Assembly: GCA_019722365.1 (NCBI GenBank)
Contig: JADFUC010001221.1
Coordinates: forward strand, 247,999 to 311,998
Length of the DNA stretch: 64,000 nucleotides
Origin: Lithospermum erythrorhizon
Lineage: Eukaryota > Streptophyta > Magnoliopsida > Boraginales > Boraginaceae
Reading direction: 5' to 3'
Below are positions 49,476-61,836 of the stretch, in pieces. Numbering within the stretch: position 1 is the first letter of the stretch; each line of letters starts with the position of its first letter. The notes below the pieces were generated by a model. That model had not been told where the DNA came from. It saw only the letters and a program-made list of their open reading frames with translations, and did no database searches. Position numbers and translations under genes: made by a program.

Positions 49476-50390
49476 TTAATCTCGGATGTCGAAACAAAGT
49501 TTAGCCTCGTCCCAGGGACCATTAATCTCAAACTTGTATTCTTGAATCCTTATCAACCAATAAGGACAAATGACATTCACGAAAACAAACACGGCCAACA
49601 AAAGCACAAAAATCAACCTATGCAATCTATGAACAAGAGCTAGAGTCAATGCCATCAAGCTAAATGAAAAGCACAGGTGCAATCGATAAGAGTATCTCTT
49701 GATACAGTAAGTGACCAATGGAGCAAACAGGAAAACTTGCAACGAGAAAAGGACAACAGCAAAGACATGGAACCTTGATGGAAGACGAGAAGCTATCAGT
49801 AGAGACGCCACAATAGAAGCATTTAGAGAGACATTGCTCATTAAAGACGGATTCTCTAAAGCACCAGGAGCTCTCACAGTGGAACCGGAGTAATTATGCA
49901 GAAACAAGTGGAGTATAATTAGTGATCCAGTCAGTGACCATATGGAGTCTGAGCTGATTGAACGAGTGAGTGTATAATAGATGGGAGATAAAATATATAA
50001 ACCAGTAATGAAGAAGGCCATTTTCAAGACGTAATTGAGGAGTAGGGTGACGGACATCATTTCTACAGTTATTAGAAGAACGAAGAAACCTGATCCTAGA
50101 AGGCCAACATCAAGAATCATGAGTGAACGTTCATTCAAGGTAGCGCTAAGAGTGCATGTCCAAACTACGATTACAAGTGCAACAACACAAATATATTGGG
50201 AAATTGAAACTGAATCAAGCATTGCCTTTAGCAGGTTCCTTTTAACAACGTTGGCATTCATAATCATATCTTCTAAAAAAGAATCATCAGTGTGATTGTC
50301 ATCATACCCAGGCTGCATCCCACCATAAGCAATTTTTCTCCATTTCTTTCGGGTAGGAGAGGAACGTTGGCTAATGTTTTCACTATCCAT
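49476..50390 (-). CDS. PIGC: PIG-C/GPI2, GPI-GlcNAc transferase subunit
   Basis: Subunit of the ER GPI-N-acetylglucosaminyltransferase, which transfers GlcNAc from UDP-GlcNAc to phosphatidylinositol on the cytosolic face, the first step of GPI-anchor synthesis. It is one uninterrupted frame of 304 residues, the usual family length. The N-terminus has the signature [19 protein letters not shown]. Then come several hydrophobic spans (from about residue 60), the conserved [11 protein letters not shown] and [16 protein letters not shown] in the middle, [20 protein letters not shown], and [20 protein letters not shown] near the C-terminus. The ATG at 50388-50390 begins MDSEN. A 5' UTR intron is likely: minus-strand GTAGAT donor at 50531-50526 and CAG acceptor at 50412-50410, 122 bp. 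No damage; likely functional. Confidence 0.95.
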   Translation of the reverse strand: MDSENISQRSSPTRKKWRKIAYGGMQPGYDDNHTDDSFLEDMIMNANVVKRNLLKAMLDSVSISQYICVVALVIVVWTCTLSATLNERSLMILDVGLLGSGFFVLLITVEMMSVTLLLNYVLKMAFFITGLYILSPIYYTLTRSISSDSIWSLTGSLIILHLFLHNYSGSTVRAPGALENPSLMSNVSLNASIVASLLIASRLPSRFHVFAVVLFSLQVFLFAPLVTYCIKRYSYRLHLCFSFSLMALTLALVHRLHRLIFVLLLAVFVFVNVICPYWLIRIQEYKFEINGPWDEAKLCFDIRD

Positions 50391-50409
50391 TATATCACAA
50401 ATTAGTTTC

Positions 50410-50531
50410 CTGCCAATAGTGAAGAGGTGTCAGAATCAGTCTATGAAACGTTTCCACGACAATGCATTAAATAAGAGAGGGTAACCCGAAAAATTCAGCA
50501 AACAAGAAAATTGTGCAAAATTTTAATCTAC
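50410..50531 (-). other. Probable 5' UTR intron of PIG-C
   Basis: Minus-strand donor GAG|GTAGAT and acceptor TTGGCAG|GAAAC bound 122 bp, 19 bases before the ATG. The signals are seen; splicing is inferred. Confidence 0.4.
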
Positions 50532-50944
50532 CTCAGAAGCAAGTCAATTAGTGCCGCAAACGATCCTTAACCTCACAGAGCCTGTGGTCTCGAGTCTTCT
50601 GCTCGTTAGATTACGAACCTAAGATTCGACTCCGTTCGATATGGCCAAATCAAGGTGAAAAGGTCAATGCAAAATTGAAAAAGTCCAAATCAAGAAACCC
50701 AAATGAGGAAGTTTTTTTAGTGATTATTACCTGAATATTAAATATTAAATATCACATGGCATCAAATATTAGTCTCACCAAACATTAATCTTTATCTCAT
50801 AACAGCTACAACAAACTGAAGAATAAGCGCTTTCTGGGTACCAATTATAGCGGCAAAATGAGAAGATGTGAGGCAAGCGTATTTGGAGTAAGGATAGAGA
50901 AAAAGATGGAGGTACAGAAAAAAGAGGGAAGAAAAAGTAACTGA

Positions 50945-51034
50945 GCCAATAAATTTGTATCCTAGATAGAGAGAGGTTGGGTGAATAAAGCCAATAAATC
51001 TGTATTCTAGATAGAGAGAGGTTGGGTGAATAAA
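50945..51034. repeat. 45-bp tandem duplication upstream of PIG-C
   Basis: Two adjacent 45-bp units (50945-50989 and 50990-51034), each containing TAGATAGAGAGAGGTTGGGT, differ at two positions. They lie about 555 bp upstream of the PIG-C ATG on its minus strand, in the probable promoter or 5' UTR area. Confidence 0.85.
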
Positions 51035-52460
51035 TTTGTATAGGTCACCTATTTTAAGAAATCTAATTTAGCCCATTATTTTTTATTTTTTATAATTTAA
51101 CTTTCTAAAATAGTTTATAGGGAAACTAATATACTAAATGGGGTGGAGAGCTTAACATGAGGTACTGCTGTAATGAGATTGGGAAAAGCCCAATATTGGA
51201 TTAGGCTACATATCGGATTATATGTCCATAATAATTATATGGACTACAACAATCCACAATCGAAATGTAGCTTTTTCAATCATTCGCCTACCTGGCCGAA
51301 TATCAATTTCAAACGTTCGGCTCTACGTTTGATCCTCCGAGCCGAGCCTCGAACAACACCGAATACTCCGACCGAATCTTGCCTTATTTATAACCCTAAA
51401 GTCAACCTATATATGGAAGTTTAAGAAATGAATTTTTAAGAGTTTGGGAGGTGGGAAAACTATGAGATTCGACTTATCTCAACTAAGAATTTTTGGTTTC
51501 ATCTCTAAACATATATGCAGAAGAAACATGTATTACCCCAGATTTATTCTGTAACCAAATCATCAGTCACATGGAAAAATCGCTGTAATAATGAAACGTG
51601 GAGCGGAAAAACCCAAAAAGAGAGGAGAAACGATCATGATTCTAATAACAGATTAGCTCCAAATCATGAACCACCACAGTTGCACAAACAAAAATTGAAA
51701 ATACCACAACTTATAACAACATTTTTTGTATATGGCGAATTTGAGACTGGTAAATCAGTGGTGCACATACTATATAGAATATTGAAGTGCATTAGGCAGC
51801 AAAAAATATACTGCAACACTACTGTCCAAAAACTTTCATTCATATGAAGACACCTCAAATATATCAAAACAATATATGAAATCATCACTTTTCTGCACAT
51901 ATTAGTGGGTGTGCCAGGTAAGAACAGAAAATGAAAACCTCGGAGCAAGCTACCTTAATGAGTTTCCATAAAAACAAGTTAATATCGTGTGAACCGATAA
52001 TCCACATATTAGATACTCAAAATGACAAGAAACAGATAGTTACAATTTAGTTGAGTAGTAAGATGAAGTTGAGTGCAGTTTAATGGGAAAATAATTTGAT
52101 TCTAAACTTACTAACAACATTCAACAAATAAAATTGTCAATCTTCTTTAGCCAAACTACAAACACTTTGAATGCATATTTAAACGTATAAAATTCAACAC
52201 AAGCAAGCTATTATATTTTTCAATATGTTTTATAACATTTTGTGATAGTATATCAATATAAAACATTTCCAACATATTACCACAATAATTTTGATTCAAA
52301 TAAAAGTCGAGTCGAGTGTCAACTAAATGGGCAAAGTATGTTAATTTAATTTGACATTGAAAAATACAAACCGGATAATATTTTGGTAAAAATAGATGAG
52401 AAATTGAATTTGAGTAGAGTTGAAAATGTAAAATATTACGGAGTACTTTAATTAAATATA
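51035..52460. other. Intergenic, nothing firmly recognised
   Basis: AT-rich. Opposing frames at 51515-51847 (+) and 51664-51948 (-) overlap, match no known family, and were not called. Confidence 0.3.
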
Positions 52461-52469
52461 AAAAGATGG

Positions 52470-52700
52470 CTAGAATTGACCTACTGATCGGAAGAAGAAC
52501 CCACAGTGGTCGGCGATTGCGGGGGGGAGGGTGGAGGGGCAATAATATACACACAATTAAAACAAGAACACGCGAACGCCAACGACTATTTTACCTCAAC
52601 AAGTCAATATTCTCTACGCCATTGGCAATGCGGATTGATGCCTGCCGCCATAAGCAGAATGTCAATTACGCCCACAGTTTGCCGCGCACAAGCCGAATCC
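52470..52700. other. GC-richer island with G-quadruplex motif
   Basis: A short GC-richer block in AT-rich surroundings. 52521-52539 reads as four G-runs (GGGGGGGAGGGTGGAGGGG) that fit a G-quadruplex pattern on +. Several overlapping open frames exist; none is recognised. It could be the promoter/5' end of an undetected gene or a TE fragment. Confidence 0.35.
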
Positions 52701-52859
52701 TTTTCCCAATGCTTATAAATAAACCACCGAATTCGCTATAAATATACAACCAATTGATTAAGCGCTTATTATACAATAAGTTTATCTATTATGCTATTAC
52801 ACAATACAAATTTATCGCTGCTTTATAATAAGCATGATATTAACTTGTTTGTTTATAAA

Positions 52860-53770
52860 CACAAATAAATGAATTAAATCATTAATTACATAAGAAATAT
52901 GAAATAATTAATTACATAAATATTAAAATAATTAATTACATAAGAATGAATAAAATAAATTAATAACATAAGATAATTAAATATTTAATTAAGATAAGAA
53001 TTAAATTAAATTAAGGAGGTTAGGGCTATTAAATAATTAATTTTATGTTAATGAATTTACACTACATATAGCAATTAAATATTTAATTATGATAAGAATG
53101 AATTAAATAATTAAGTATATAAGAAATAAATAATTAATCAGATAAGAACTAAATTAAATATTTAATTACATAAGAATTAATTAAATAATTAATTACGTGA
53201 AGAAGTATTGAATAATTAATTACATAAAATGATAATACTAGCTTAATCGATCCCCATGATCAAGTAGCTTACGTGTTTAATTAGAGTCATGCTATTAGTA
53301 AACAATCCGACTGAGCCATGATTATTGTTAAACAAGCTAATGAAATGATTATTAGACAACAAGCACGGCTGTTGTTAGGTTCGAATTTTAAATTATGTAT
53401 TAATTATCAAATTATTATTAATTCCAAAATTAATTTTTGAATTGTTATTCAAAATTATTATGTTAATAAACTTTCTTTTTCATGTTGAATTGAGATTATG
53501 TCTTAAATATTATGAAATTATTGAAATTATATGTATTAATTGAGATATTTAATTGTCAAATTATTGTTAATATTTCTCAATTATGTTCAATTTTATTTCT
53601 AATGTAATTAATTATTTAATTTCTTCTTATGGAATTACTATATTTAATTAATTTATGTAATTAATTATTTATTTTATTTTTATGTAATTAGTTATTTATT
53701 TCATTTTATTATGTAATAAATTATTTAATATTTCTTATGTAATTAATCACAAGTCATTCTTATGTACTAA
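52860..53770. repeat. AT-rich repeat array with inverted second half
   Basis: Units like ATAATTAATTACATAAGAAT are repeated irregularly at 52880-53230. The reverse-complement form (TTCTTATGTAATTAATTATT) is repeated at 53600-53760, so the two halves could pair. No coding content. Confidence 0.7.
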
Positions 53771-54129
53771 TTTTATTTCTAAGTAGCTTATATCTAATTG
53801 CATTGTGTTTACATATAAACAAACAAGCTAATACCATGCTCGTTATTGAACAAACACACAAAAAATTCGCTTATTGTGTAATAAACATGGATCTAGTTCG
53901 CTTATGTACAAACAAACAACCTAATAGCATGTCAATTAAAGAAACAAGCGATCCAAGATTTGTTCGTTATATGACAATCAATTATTTTATGGCTTGTTAT
54001 GCAACAAGCGACCAAGCAATGACAAGGAAAATAAGCGATTTATTAAAGTGTAAATGAGAACGAATCAGGTATTAAATTGAGAGAAAATGTAATGAATCGT
54101 ATTTAATAAGATTTGACTTATGAATTATA
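53771..54129. other. AACAAGC-motif segment
   Basis: AACAAGCTAAT / AACAAGCGA words recur at 53820-53832, 53940-53952 and 54003-54012, also at 53330-53340, 54948-54958 and 55522-55532. A plausible reading is a non-autonomous transposon spanning 52740-55700. The frame 53803-54057 is probably incidental. Confidence 0.35.
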
Positions 54130-54860
54130 TATTAGGAAATTATCGACATTGTGAATTTATGAAATATAATAGATATGGTCAAATTATGATAAAATTAAGA
54201 AATATGTCAAATTAAGGATTAAAATGTCTAAATATGAGATTATGATAAAATTATGAAAATATGATAAAATTTTAGGTTATGATAAAATATGTTAATATTA
54301 TGTAAATATGAAGAATTTTAGATTATGAGAAATCGTAAAATAATGACATATCGTACAATTATAAAATATGATTAAACAATAAAATATGAGATTATGATTA
54401 AAATTATGATTAAACAATAAAATTATGAAATATTATGAAATTATGAAATTATTATGAAATATGAAATTATAAAATTATGAAATATTATGAAATTATTATG
54501 AAAAATATGAAATCTATAAAATTATGAAATATTATGAAATTATGAAATTATTATGAAAAATAAGGAATTATGAAATTTTGTATTATGAAATATGAAATTA
54601 TAAAATTATGAAATTATGAAATTTTAGGTTATAAACAATAAAATTATGAAATATTATGAAATTATGATTAAACAATGAAATATGAGATTATGATAAATTA
54701 TGAAATATGATAAAATTTTAGGTTATGATAATATGTTAATATTATAAAATTATGGTTAATTTTATATTATGAGATATAAATATGAAAAATGGTAACATTA
54801 CGTAAATATAAAATATGGTCGAAAAATGGTAAATATGAAATATGGTAAATTTTAGAAGCA
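54130..54860 (+). repeat. ATTATGAAAT-type AT minisatellite
   Basis: Irregular tandem array of ATTATGAAAT / AAATATGAAATT units, densest at 54410-54670, with TTTTAGGTTATGATAA interruptions recurring at about 54270, 54623 and 54716. Almost no G or C apart from the single G of each unit. Confidence 0.85.
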
Positions 54861-57789
54861 ATGAGATATTGGTAAATTTTAGATCCGATCGAATTTTTAA
54901 AATGGCATCGCTTAAAAACAAGCTTAATTAGCCACATGTTTGTATACCAACAAGCTAATTCTCTTCATGTTTATATACCAATGTCAATTATCTATTTGCT
55001 TAAAACCACGCACTTCATTTCAATTGCTACTTATATTGCCCTACCTCTTTCGCTACTGCGAATTGTGTAATATTAATTATAATTTCAATGTTAATAATTC
55101 TTTAATTTTCGCTAATTTGATTTTTTATAATTTCAATGTTGATAATTATTTATTGTTAATAATTTTGAATGTTAATAATTTCGAATTTTGATAATTAGTA
55201 GAATGTTGATAATTAATGTTATTACCCTTTAATTTCTTGATAATTAGTCATCGTTGATAATTAATGTTAATACTCGAATTTTTGGATAATTTCAATACTC
55301 ATAATTAATGTTGTGTATTTCAAATTTGTGCTATTATTTTCTAAATATGTTAATTGGTGTTAAATATGATAACATTATTCAACTTATGATTCACTTCATG
55401 ATAACATTATTCAACTGCTATGATTCACTTTACCATTTTAAGTCCGCTCATCACCATGACAAACCATCCTACGCTATGTTTATAAGGAAAGTAGCAATTT
55501 GTCGCCGTGTTTGTAATTAAACAAGCTAATAAATCAAATGTTTGTTTAATAATAAACGACCGACTTCTTTGTTTGTTTTAAGTACAAGCGACCTTGTTTC
55601 TTGTACAAGGAAATGGTGTACCCGCCCTTGTTTTCCTCTAATAACAGAAAATTCGCTTTGTTTTTATACAAGCAACTAAAATTTGCCGTGGGTAAAATAG
55701 TAATTTCATCATGTTCATTTTACTGTTTCTGGGTATAATAGCTCAGAAGCGGGAGGGTGGTTCCCAATAGGTTCAAAGAGTCTCTACTACACCATTCACA
55801 TCAAGTATAATTGGCAATCCAATATACACAAGCCCAAATAGTATTTTTTTTAGCACTGAAATGACTATTTTAATAGATTGAGCATAATTTCTGTCAAATA
55901 GGAGGACAAATAGTCATTTCTCCAACATTTATTGTTTTGTGTGTATAACAACTCAGAGTATAATTCCATAAAATCTATTTCCAACTCGCTATTTTTTATT
56001 TTTTATGTAATATATGTACTTTTAGCAAATTTGTTTATTATTCATCCAAAACTAAAAGTTAAATATTTTAAATAACATGTTAATAAAATTAAATTTTAAA
56101 AAAAGAATAAAATAATATATTAAAATATGGATGTTCAATGAAATGTCTTTTTTAATTTATATTTGCATACCCATTCTAAAATATTTATTTATTTTAATTT
56201 TAATTTTGTATATAATTGAAAAAGAGTAAAAATGAAGAGAGAAAAATAACCGCAAAATAAAGTATATAAATTAAGGAGGTGAATAGGGTGAGTAGATAAT
56301 TTTGCTGGCTCACTTATTTAGGGAAGTCATGCAGCCCCAATTATTATCATTTTTTTTATAATTTCAATCCCTAAAATAACTTTTATTGAAACTCCATAAC
56401 AAAATCAAAAACAAAAATTAAATATTAAGATGGATTGGTTATGATTCTTCTAAGTTTTTTTTAAAGTTTACTTTAAACGTAAAAAATGTTTTACATATTA
56501 ATTAAGCATTTTAAAATGAACACCATTTATTAAAGTATGTCCTCTAGATGCACCCTGAACATATTAAAATAAAAAGCCCACACATTTCTTCACACACTCA
56601 CCCAATCCCCTTTCCCCCAACTCCTCCCCAAACTTTGACCAAATCCACATTTTTTTGACACCCTACCCCTCATCCTTACCCCTACCTCTCCCCTAAACTT
56701 TCACCAACCCCCATCATCACTAAATCGATAGCCACCACCTGCAATCCCACCTCCAAATCGGTAGCCACCACTCCTAATCCTACCCCAAATCGACAGCCAC
56801 CACCATGGCAAACATATTTATCAACCAATGCACACAACCACAATCAAATCGATATTAAATATGGGACAAAGGATTTTATAAGAAAATTTGTTTTTTGTAT
56901 TATCTCGTGAGGGTCTCTCGATTTGAGAAGAAGCTATAGCTTATCTCGTGAAAAATTGGAACCTGTATGCTTGTCATCTTGTTTGTTTGATTTCAACTAA
57001 TATATCAACAATGAAAATTAGATTTCAAGTAGTATTTGGGTCATTATAATTTAAATGTAATTTAATTATTCTCCGAGGATTGAATCCCCATGAGTAATGC
57101 TTTATAGGATGTCAAGACGTGTTTATCGGAGAAATTTTAATAGAAAAACATAGGCAATGAAAAAGGTTACAAATATAACATCCTTTTTTTTGGGATAAAA
57201 TAACATACACTCCCTGTGAAAAGTCGAAAATACCTCCATTTTATTGAAAACCTTCTTCTTCCTTCTCAATGTTTTCTTCTTCCTCCTCCTCCTCCTCTTC
57301 TTCTTCTTCCACCATCACCACTATCCATAACCACCGCCATCTTCATCACACACTCAACTAAGATCTATCACTTCCATCCCTTTCCATTCCCCACAATCAC
57401 TCCCATCCTCTCGATTTCTCTATTCTCATCAAATCATGCCTCCTCCTCGCCGAAACCGCCACCCTCCCTCAGAAACCCGCCACCCTCCCTAAATCGTAGA
57501 TACGCTAATTCTTCCCTTCTGAATCCCTAGGGATCCACGACCACTCCCCATTCCCCAAAAAACCCTAGATCAAAGAACCCCCTCCCCCGAAATCCAACTA
57601 TCACGACCCTCCCCGAAACCTAACCACGGCTAACCATCCCTTGCAAAAAAAAAGGTAATTTTTTTGTTTAATTTAGTAAATCAGTTTTTTTTAATTTTTG
57701 GTTGATGGTGATGTTTGTTGTTTTGTAGAAGACATCAATATCCACCAAAAAACATCAATATATTTGGGTGTATATTAGTGTATTTGGGG
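54861..57789. other. AT-rich then pyrimidine-rich intergenic
   Basis: 54900-56560 is AT-rich. 55070-55300 has irregular TTGATAATTAATGTTAATA repeats. 56580-56830 is C/T-rich and contains three roughly 30-bp units ending in GATAGCCACCAC, GGTAGCCACCAC and GACAGCCACCAC. 57260-57320 is a CTTCTT/CCTCCT microsatellite, 57540-57620 again C-rich. The frame at 57216-57530 is low-complexity (PPPPPLLLLPP). A 5' UTR of an unseen gene is possible but not shown. Confidence 0.4.
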
Positions 57790-58180
57790 TGTATGACGAT
57801 CCGTCTGGCCACAAGTGGCAAAGATCACAAATCCTCCAAGTCATGATACGCCTTTGCTCCAAGTGTGCATTCCGCAAAACAAGGACTGCTGTTCGACCTC
57901 GAAACACTCAAGATCAAGTCAGTAACGGATCGAGAAAGTTTAGTTTCTGAAAGAAAGAGTATTTGGGTATCAAAGTGAACTTACTTGATTTGACCTCAAG
58001 TTTACCTTTTATAGTTGTCTGATCGGTTACTTTGGACGAGCCTTGATGGCTTAATGGATATTATGCCGCCATTAAGGGGTCGGTAATAGCCTTAGACCAT
58101 CTCCCCCTTAATGGTGCGAATCAAGCCATTTTAATGGCTAACGGTCCGTCCTACCTCAAAGTTGGCTATCACAGCGATGA
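57790..58180 (-). mobile_element. LTR of the same family as the intronic solo LTR
   Basis: It begins TGTATGACGATCC on +. Its reverse complement aligns in order with 11401-11883: ACCGTTA..AACGGCTTGATTC, CTATAAAAGGTAAACTTGAGG-like TATA block, CAAATACTCT, AAACTAAAC, ACTTGAGGATTT near the end. It is therefore minus-oriented. The right border is approximate. Confidence 0.6.
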
Positions 58181-59248
58181 CCAGAGTAGTCTTCCGTAAG
58201 TACTCTATCTCTCAAAATCCTTCCGAGTATGACAAGTCCGAAACTCGGGTTTGCCTCGCGGTTACCGTGATAGATGTCTCTCTCTGGCGTGAGATGTCTG
58301 CTAGACTCCCGCAGTCGCCATCACTTTTTCGCTCTGCAGATGACGCGCACTCTTCCGTGACGCTGGGAAGTCCATCCGGGGGTCTCGACTTCCTCCCTCG
58401 TCTCGAAATGCCGATTCACACTGGGTCTCAAGCAGATGTAACTCTTCAACTACCCCCGCTGATGAGGTTCTCTTATTTACCTTCGATGTCGGCAATCATC
58501 GGTGCCGCTGGGGCGCATGATCCCCTCATGGGTAATCGTAGAACTGGCCATATCTCTCTTTGATTTGAGAGGTCTTCGCCGAGGTGGCGTGGCAACAAAT
58601 CGCCATCTCAATCTCCGTGAATACATTCATGGTCGAGGTCTTCGTGAGTCGACATTCGACCCTCCCCTCTTTATCTCATTCCTCCTCCCCCGATCGCCTC
58701 GAGACGCTGTGGCGTTACCCTCCCTCAAGGTCACCGAGAGTGCGCCCCTGACCCCCCGCCCAAGGCACTTCGCCTTCGGGGCCTGCTCTATCAATGCTCG
58801 ATCACCGATGCTTCTCTTTGCCATTCTCAACCTCTTTTAGCTTCCTCGATCCGATTGCATTCCATAGGCCCGTTTCATCGACCTCTTCCAAATCCTAAGG
58901 CTACCTTGAGGAGAGTGACTTTGAACTTGCTCATCCAAGCAAGCCTCCACAGCCAAATCACAACTATCTTTTGATTAGATTCTGCAATGTGTCAACTCCG
59001 CTTGAAAACGCTTCCTCGACGAGGCGACATCAAGCCCTCCTCCGTTCGACGGTCATGAGCGAATGATCATCTTTGTCTTGTCGGACTTTCCACATAGGTC
59101 CTTGAAGCGAACTGCTCTTCAACCGCTTGGCAAGTTTGTGATGCGACTGGTAACCGGCGAACTATTTCATGTCCGCTAGCCGGGCTGAACGGGCTCAGAA
59201 GAAGCACTTTGTCAGTTCGGGCCGGGTGTATATATCCGTGGTAAAAAT
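58181..59248 (-). mobile_element. Decayed interior of the minus-strand LTR element
   Basis: GC-richer than neighbours, continuous with the LTR at 57790, with opposing open frames (58162-58563 and 58502-58840 on +; 58301-58495 and 58627-58830 on -). None shows convincing gag or pol motifs. Its position suggests internal retrotransposon DNA. Confidence 0.35.
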
Positions 59249-61820
59249 TGGTAACGACTCGTTAATTAATAAATTAAAATGTGAGATTATTAAATTGATT
59301 AATGCAAAATGGAAACCACTTTTATATGTTATGTAATGAGCAATGTGAATGTTTGTTAGTTGTCGAGATAAGTTAAAACGAGAGGTATCGATTGAATTAA
59401 AACGAATGGTTTTCACCACTTAAAATAGTGGGCCAACCTAATTCCATCAAATAAAACCAACTGTGCCCAAAGAGAAAACAAAATAGACCCATCTCTTTCC
59501 TTCGCAGAGATCGCGACTCCCACCCCCCCTTTGATTTTCTTTTTCTGATTTCTCCTCCATCTCGCAAGCTTTGGACCCCAAATTTCTTAGAGAGTTTTCC
59601 CTCATCATTCTCTTCGATTCAAGGTAAAGAAGGCCGAAACTTTTTGTGTATTTCTCGATTAATTAAAGTTGACTTTTGTTGACGCTTGAGTTTTCGATTT
59701 TTATTGCTTAATTTGATTTCGGGCTTTAAATTAGTTGTTCTTGTGTTGTACCACGTGTTTGATGTGAAATTCTGGGATGTTTTAGGGAATTACAGAATTT
59801 TAGCTCGACTTCTCGACTTTTGGGATTAATATTGTATAATTATTGTCTGTACGAAATTATAGGTATAGGAGATTATAATAATCGATTTTAGGTATATCGA
59901 AAGTCATGACTTCTTTGGGTTGACTTCTCAGTTCGACTTGGTTTAAACGCATAGAATGATATAATTATACTTTTGACGTTTATTATAGTTGTTTAGAGGA
60001 AAAGAAATCAGGTTTAAAAGTTGTTGGATGAGTTTATGATGAAATTAGTTTTTATTAGTTTTGAGTAGTAGTCGGGTTTTGGGAGTAGAGGTTGTTAGAA
60101 ACGGGTTTAATTAGTTGGAAAAGTTAATAATTCTCGATTGTTTGGAATTGTTTAAGGCGTTAGTATCAGTTAAAGCAAGAGGGCCGAAAGTTTAAGATTA
60201 GGATTAGCTGGAACTTTGTCGCTTAGTTTATCAATACAAATTTTAACTAAGCAATATTCACTCTAAAGCGACTAACGGTTATTAAAGCTCGCTAAAGATA
60301 AATTACAACAATTAGTAGTAATTGTACTTTCGCATTTTGTTTAGATTCGAACGCGAGAAAGCTTCGTTTTGGATCGATCATTAATATACTAGAAGCCAAG
60401 GCGGGATCATCACTCAAGCTGATAACATTATTTACGCTTTGAGTGAAGGTATGGTAAATTGATATATATGATGATGTACTATGGTTATGAACTTATCGGT
60501 TAGTGTAGTTGTGAATTCCAGAATGTTGAGTTGTTCAATGCTGCGTTAGATACATCACGGTAGTACGCTCTATATGGAATTGTGTGACTGGGTATATTAT
60601 GGCCTATATTGAAAATGTTGCGCGATTGTTGCCTTGCTTGTTCTATTTTGGGTTGTTCTAGTTGCTCGATGTTTGCTGGAGTCGCGTGTGTGAATTGTGT
60701 TTGCCATGGTTGGTATAAGTTGGTGTGATGTTAGTCGGGTTGGCCGCGTTTGGTTTCATATAGCGGCCGCCACCCTACGTTAGGGACGCGGGAATGCTGA
60801 GTCGCATGTGCAGGTCGCCGCGCTGCATGGTGCGCGGTGATATTGTCTGGGCGATCGGCGTGAGCCTCGCCGAAAGGGATATGATATGATGTTCTACGGG
60901 TGAGCTGGGCGCGAGCCTCGCCGGGAAAAGGATATATATATTATGTTACGTTAGGTGGGGCGAGCCCGCCGAGAAGGCAACGACATTATATAAATGTCGG
61001 ATAAGTTATTGTGCATGGTCTGGTATTTGTAAGACATTGCGGATGTCATCAAGGCCTAAAAATGTCGAAAGGACATCGTCATGGTCTTGTTTTCGAGTTC
61101 TCAGATATTGTTATTGGGTGTTATAACCGCCGTACTAGAGAACTTATGTGTTTTGTTTTGTTTCGAGTGTATTTACATGCTATCTCCTGATATATCACCT
61201 GTAATAACGTAGCGAGTCCTTTAAAATGCGGTAATGTACAGATGGTTATTACTATCAGGACACTAGGAATACTTAGTTATTTCCTTTACCTTTATATATA
61301 CGTATACTCTATCGCCATGTGTTTATCTCTCGTTGAGTATCTCTATCTGACGCTGGGGTAAGTTACCACCGAGCGATACATTTCCAACTTAATTTTCCAA
61401 CCTCCAGATTGATGTGTGCAACGTGAGAAGTCAGTTGAGTCTGCGGAGTGACGCGTTTCGATTTCTAGCGAGACGGTGGCTGTGGATCCTCTAAATCATC
61501 TTTCTACCAATTATTTTTGTGTACTTAGACTTCATATTCCTGCTTTTTTGGTGTTGAAAATTTATAAACTGTTTTATAGAGTATTTTGACTTGGTAATGT
61601 TATGAATTTTCATTTTGGATTTGGATTAGCTTATGCCACGATGGTTAACTCAGATAACATTTTGAACCTCTTCAAACTATTCTCACTTTTATCAAACTAT
61701 CGTGCTTTTTATTGATTTACAAATGTGTTATTTTTCCGTCAACCGGGATGGTGACTCGTATATATTAGTTGGATAACGACTCTAACTCGAGGGCGCACGA
61801 CTCGAAAGCGTGTCGTTACA
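59249..61820 (+). repeat. 5' LTR of a Tekay-like Ty3 retrotransposon
   Basis: Starts TGGTAACGAC and ends GTCGTTACA, which are reverse complements save one base, giving a TG...CA LTR of 2572 bp. Long LTRs are typical of Tekay/Del chromoviruses. It is followed after four bases by a PBS. Inside, 60858-60971 holds three diverged GC-rich units (GCGTGAGCCTCGCCG, GCGCGAGCCTCGCCG, GGGGCGAGCCCGCCG), about 50 bp apart. Confidence 0.75.
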
Positions 61821-61824
61821 ATTC

Positions 61825-61836
61825 ATGGCATCGCAG
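61825..61836 (+). promoter_or_regulatory. Ty3 primer-binding site
   Basis: TGGCATCGCAGC matches the tRNA-iMet PBS TGGTATCAGAGC at 9 of 12 positions and sits four bases after the LTR end. Confidence 0.65.

Noticed and set aside
49711..50295. Two + frames
   Set aside because: Antisense of the intact PIG-C gene.
50545..50650. Possible tRNA-like block
   Set aside because: The GAACCTAAGATTCGA words do not assemble into a cloverleaf with acceptor and anticodon stems.
51515..51948. Opposing frames of 110 and 94 residues
   Set aside because: Mutually overlapping, no known family, typical of AT-rich chance frames.
57216..57530. 104-residue Pro/Leu-rich + frame
   Set aside because: Low-complexity translation of a CTT/CCT microsatellite; no independent support.
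58162..58840. Frames of 112-133 residues on + and shorter ones on minus
   Set aside because: GC-rich decayed retrotransposon DNA with frames on both strands; no gag or pol motif seen.
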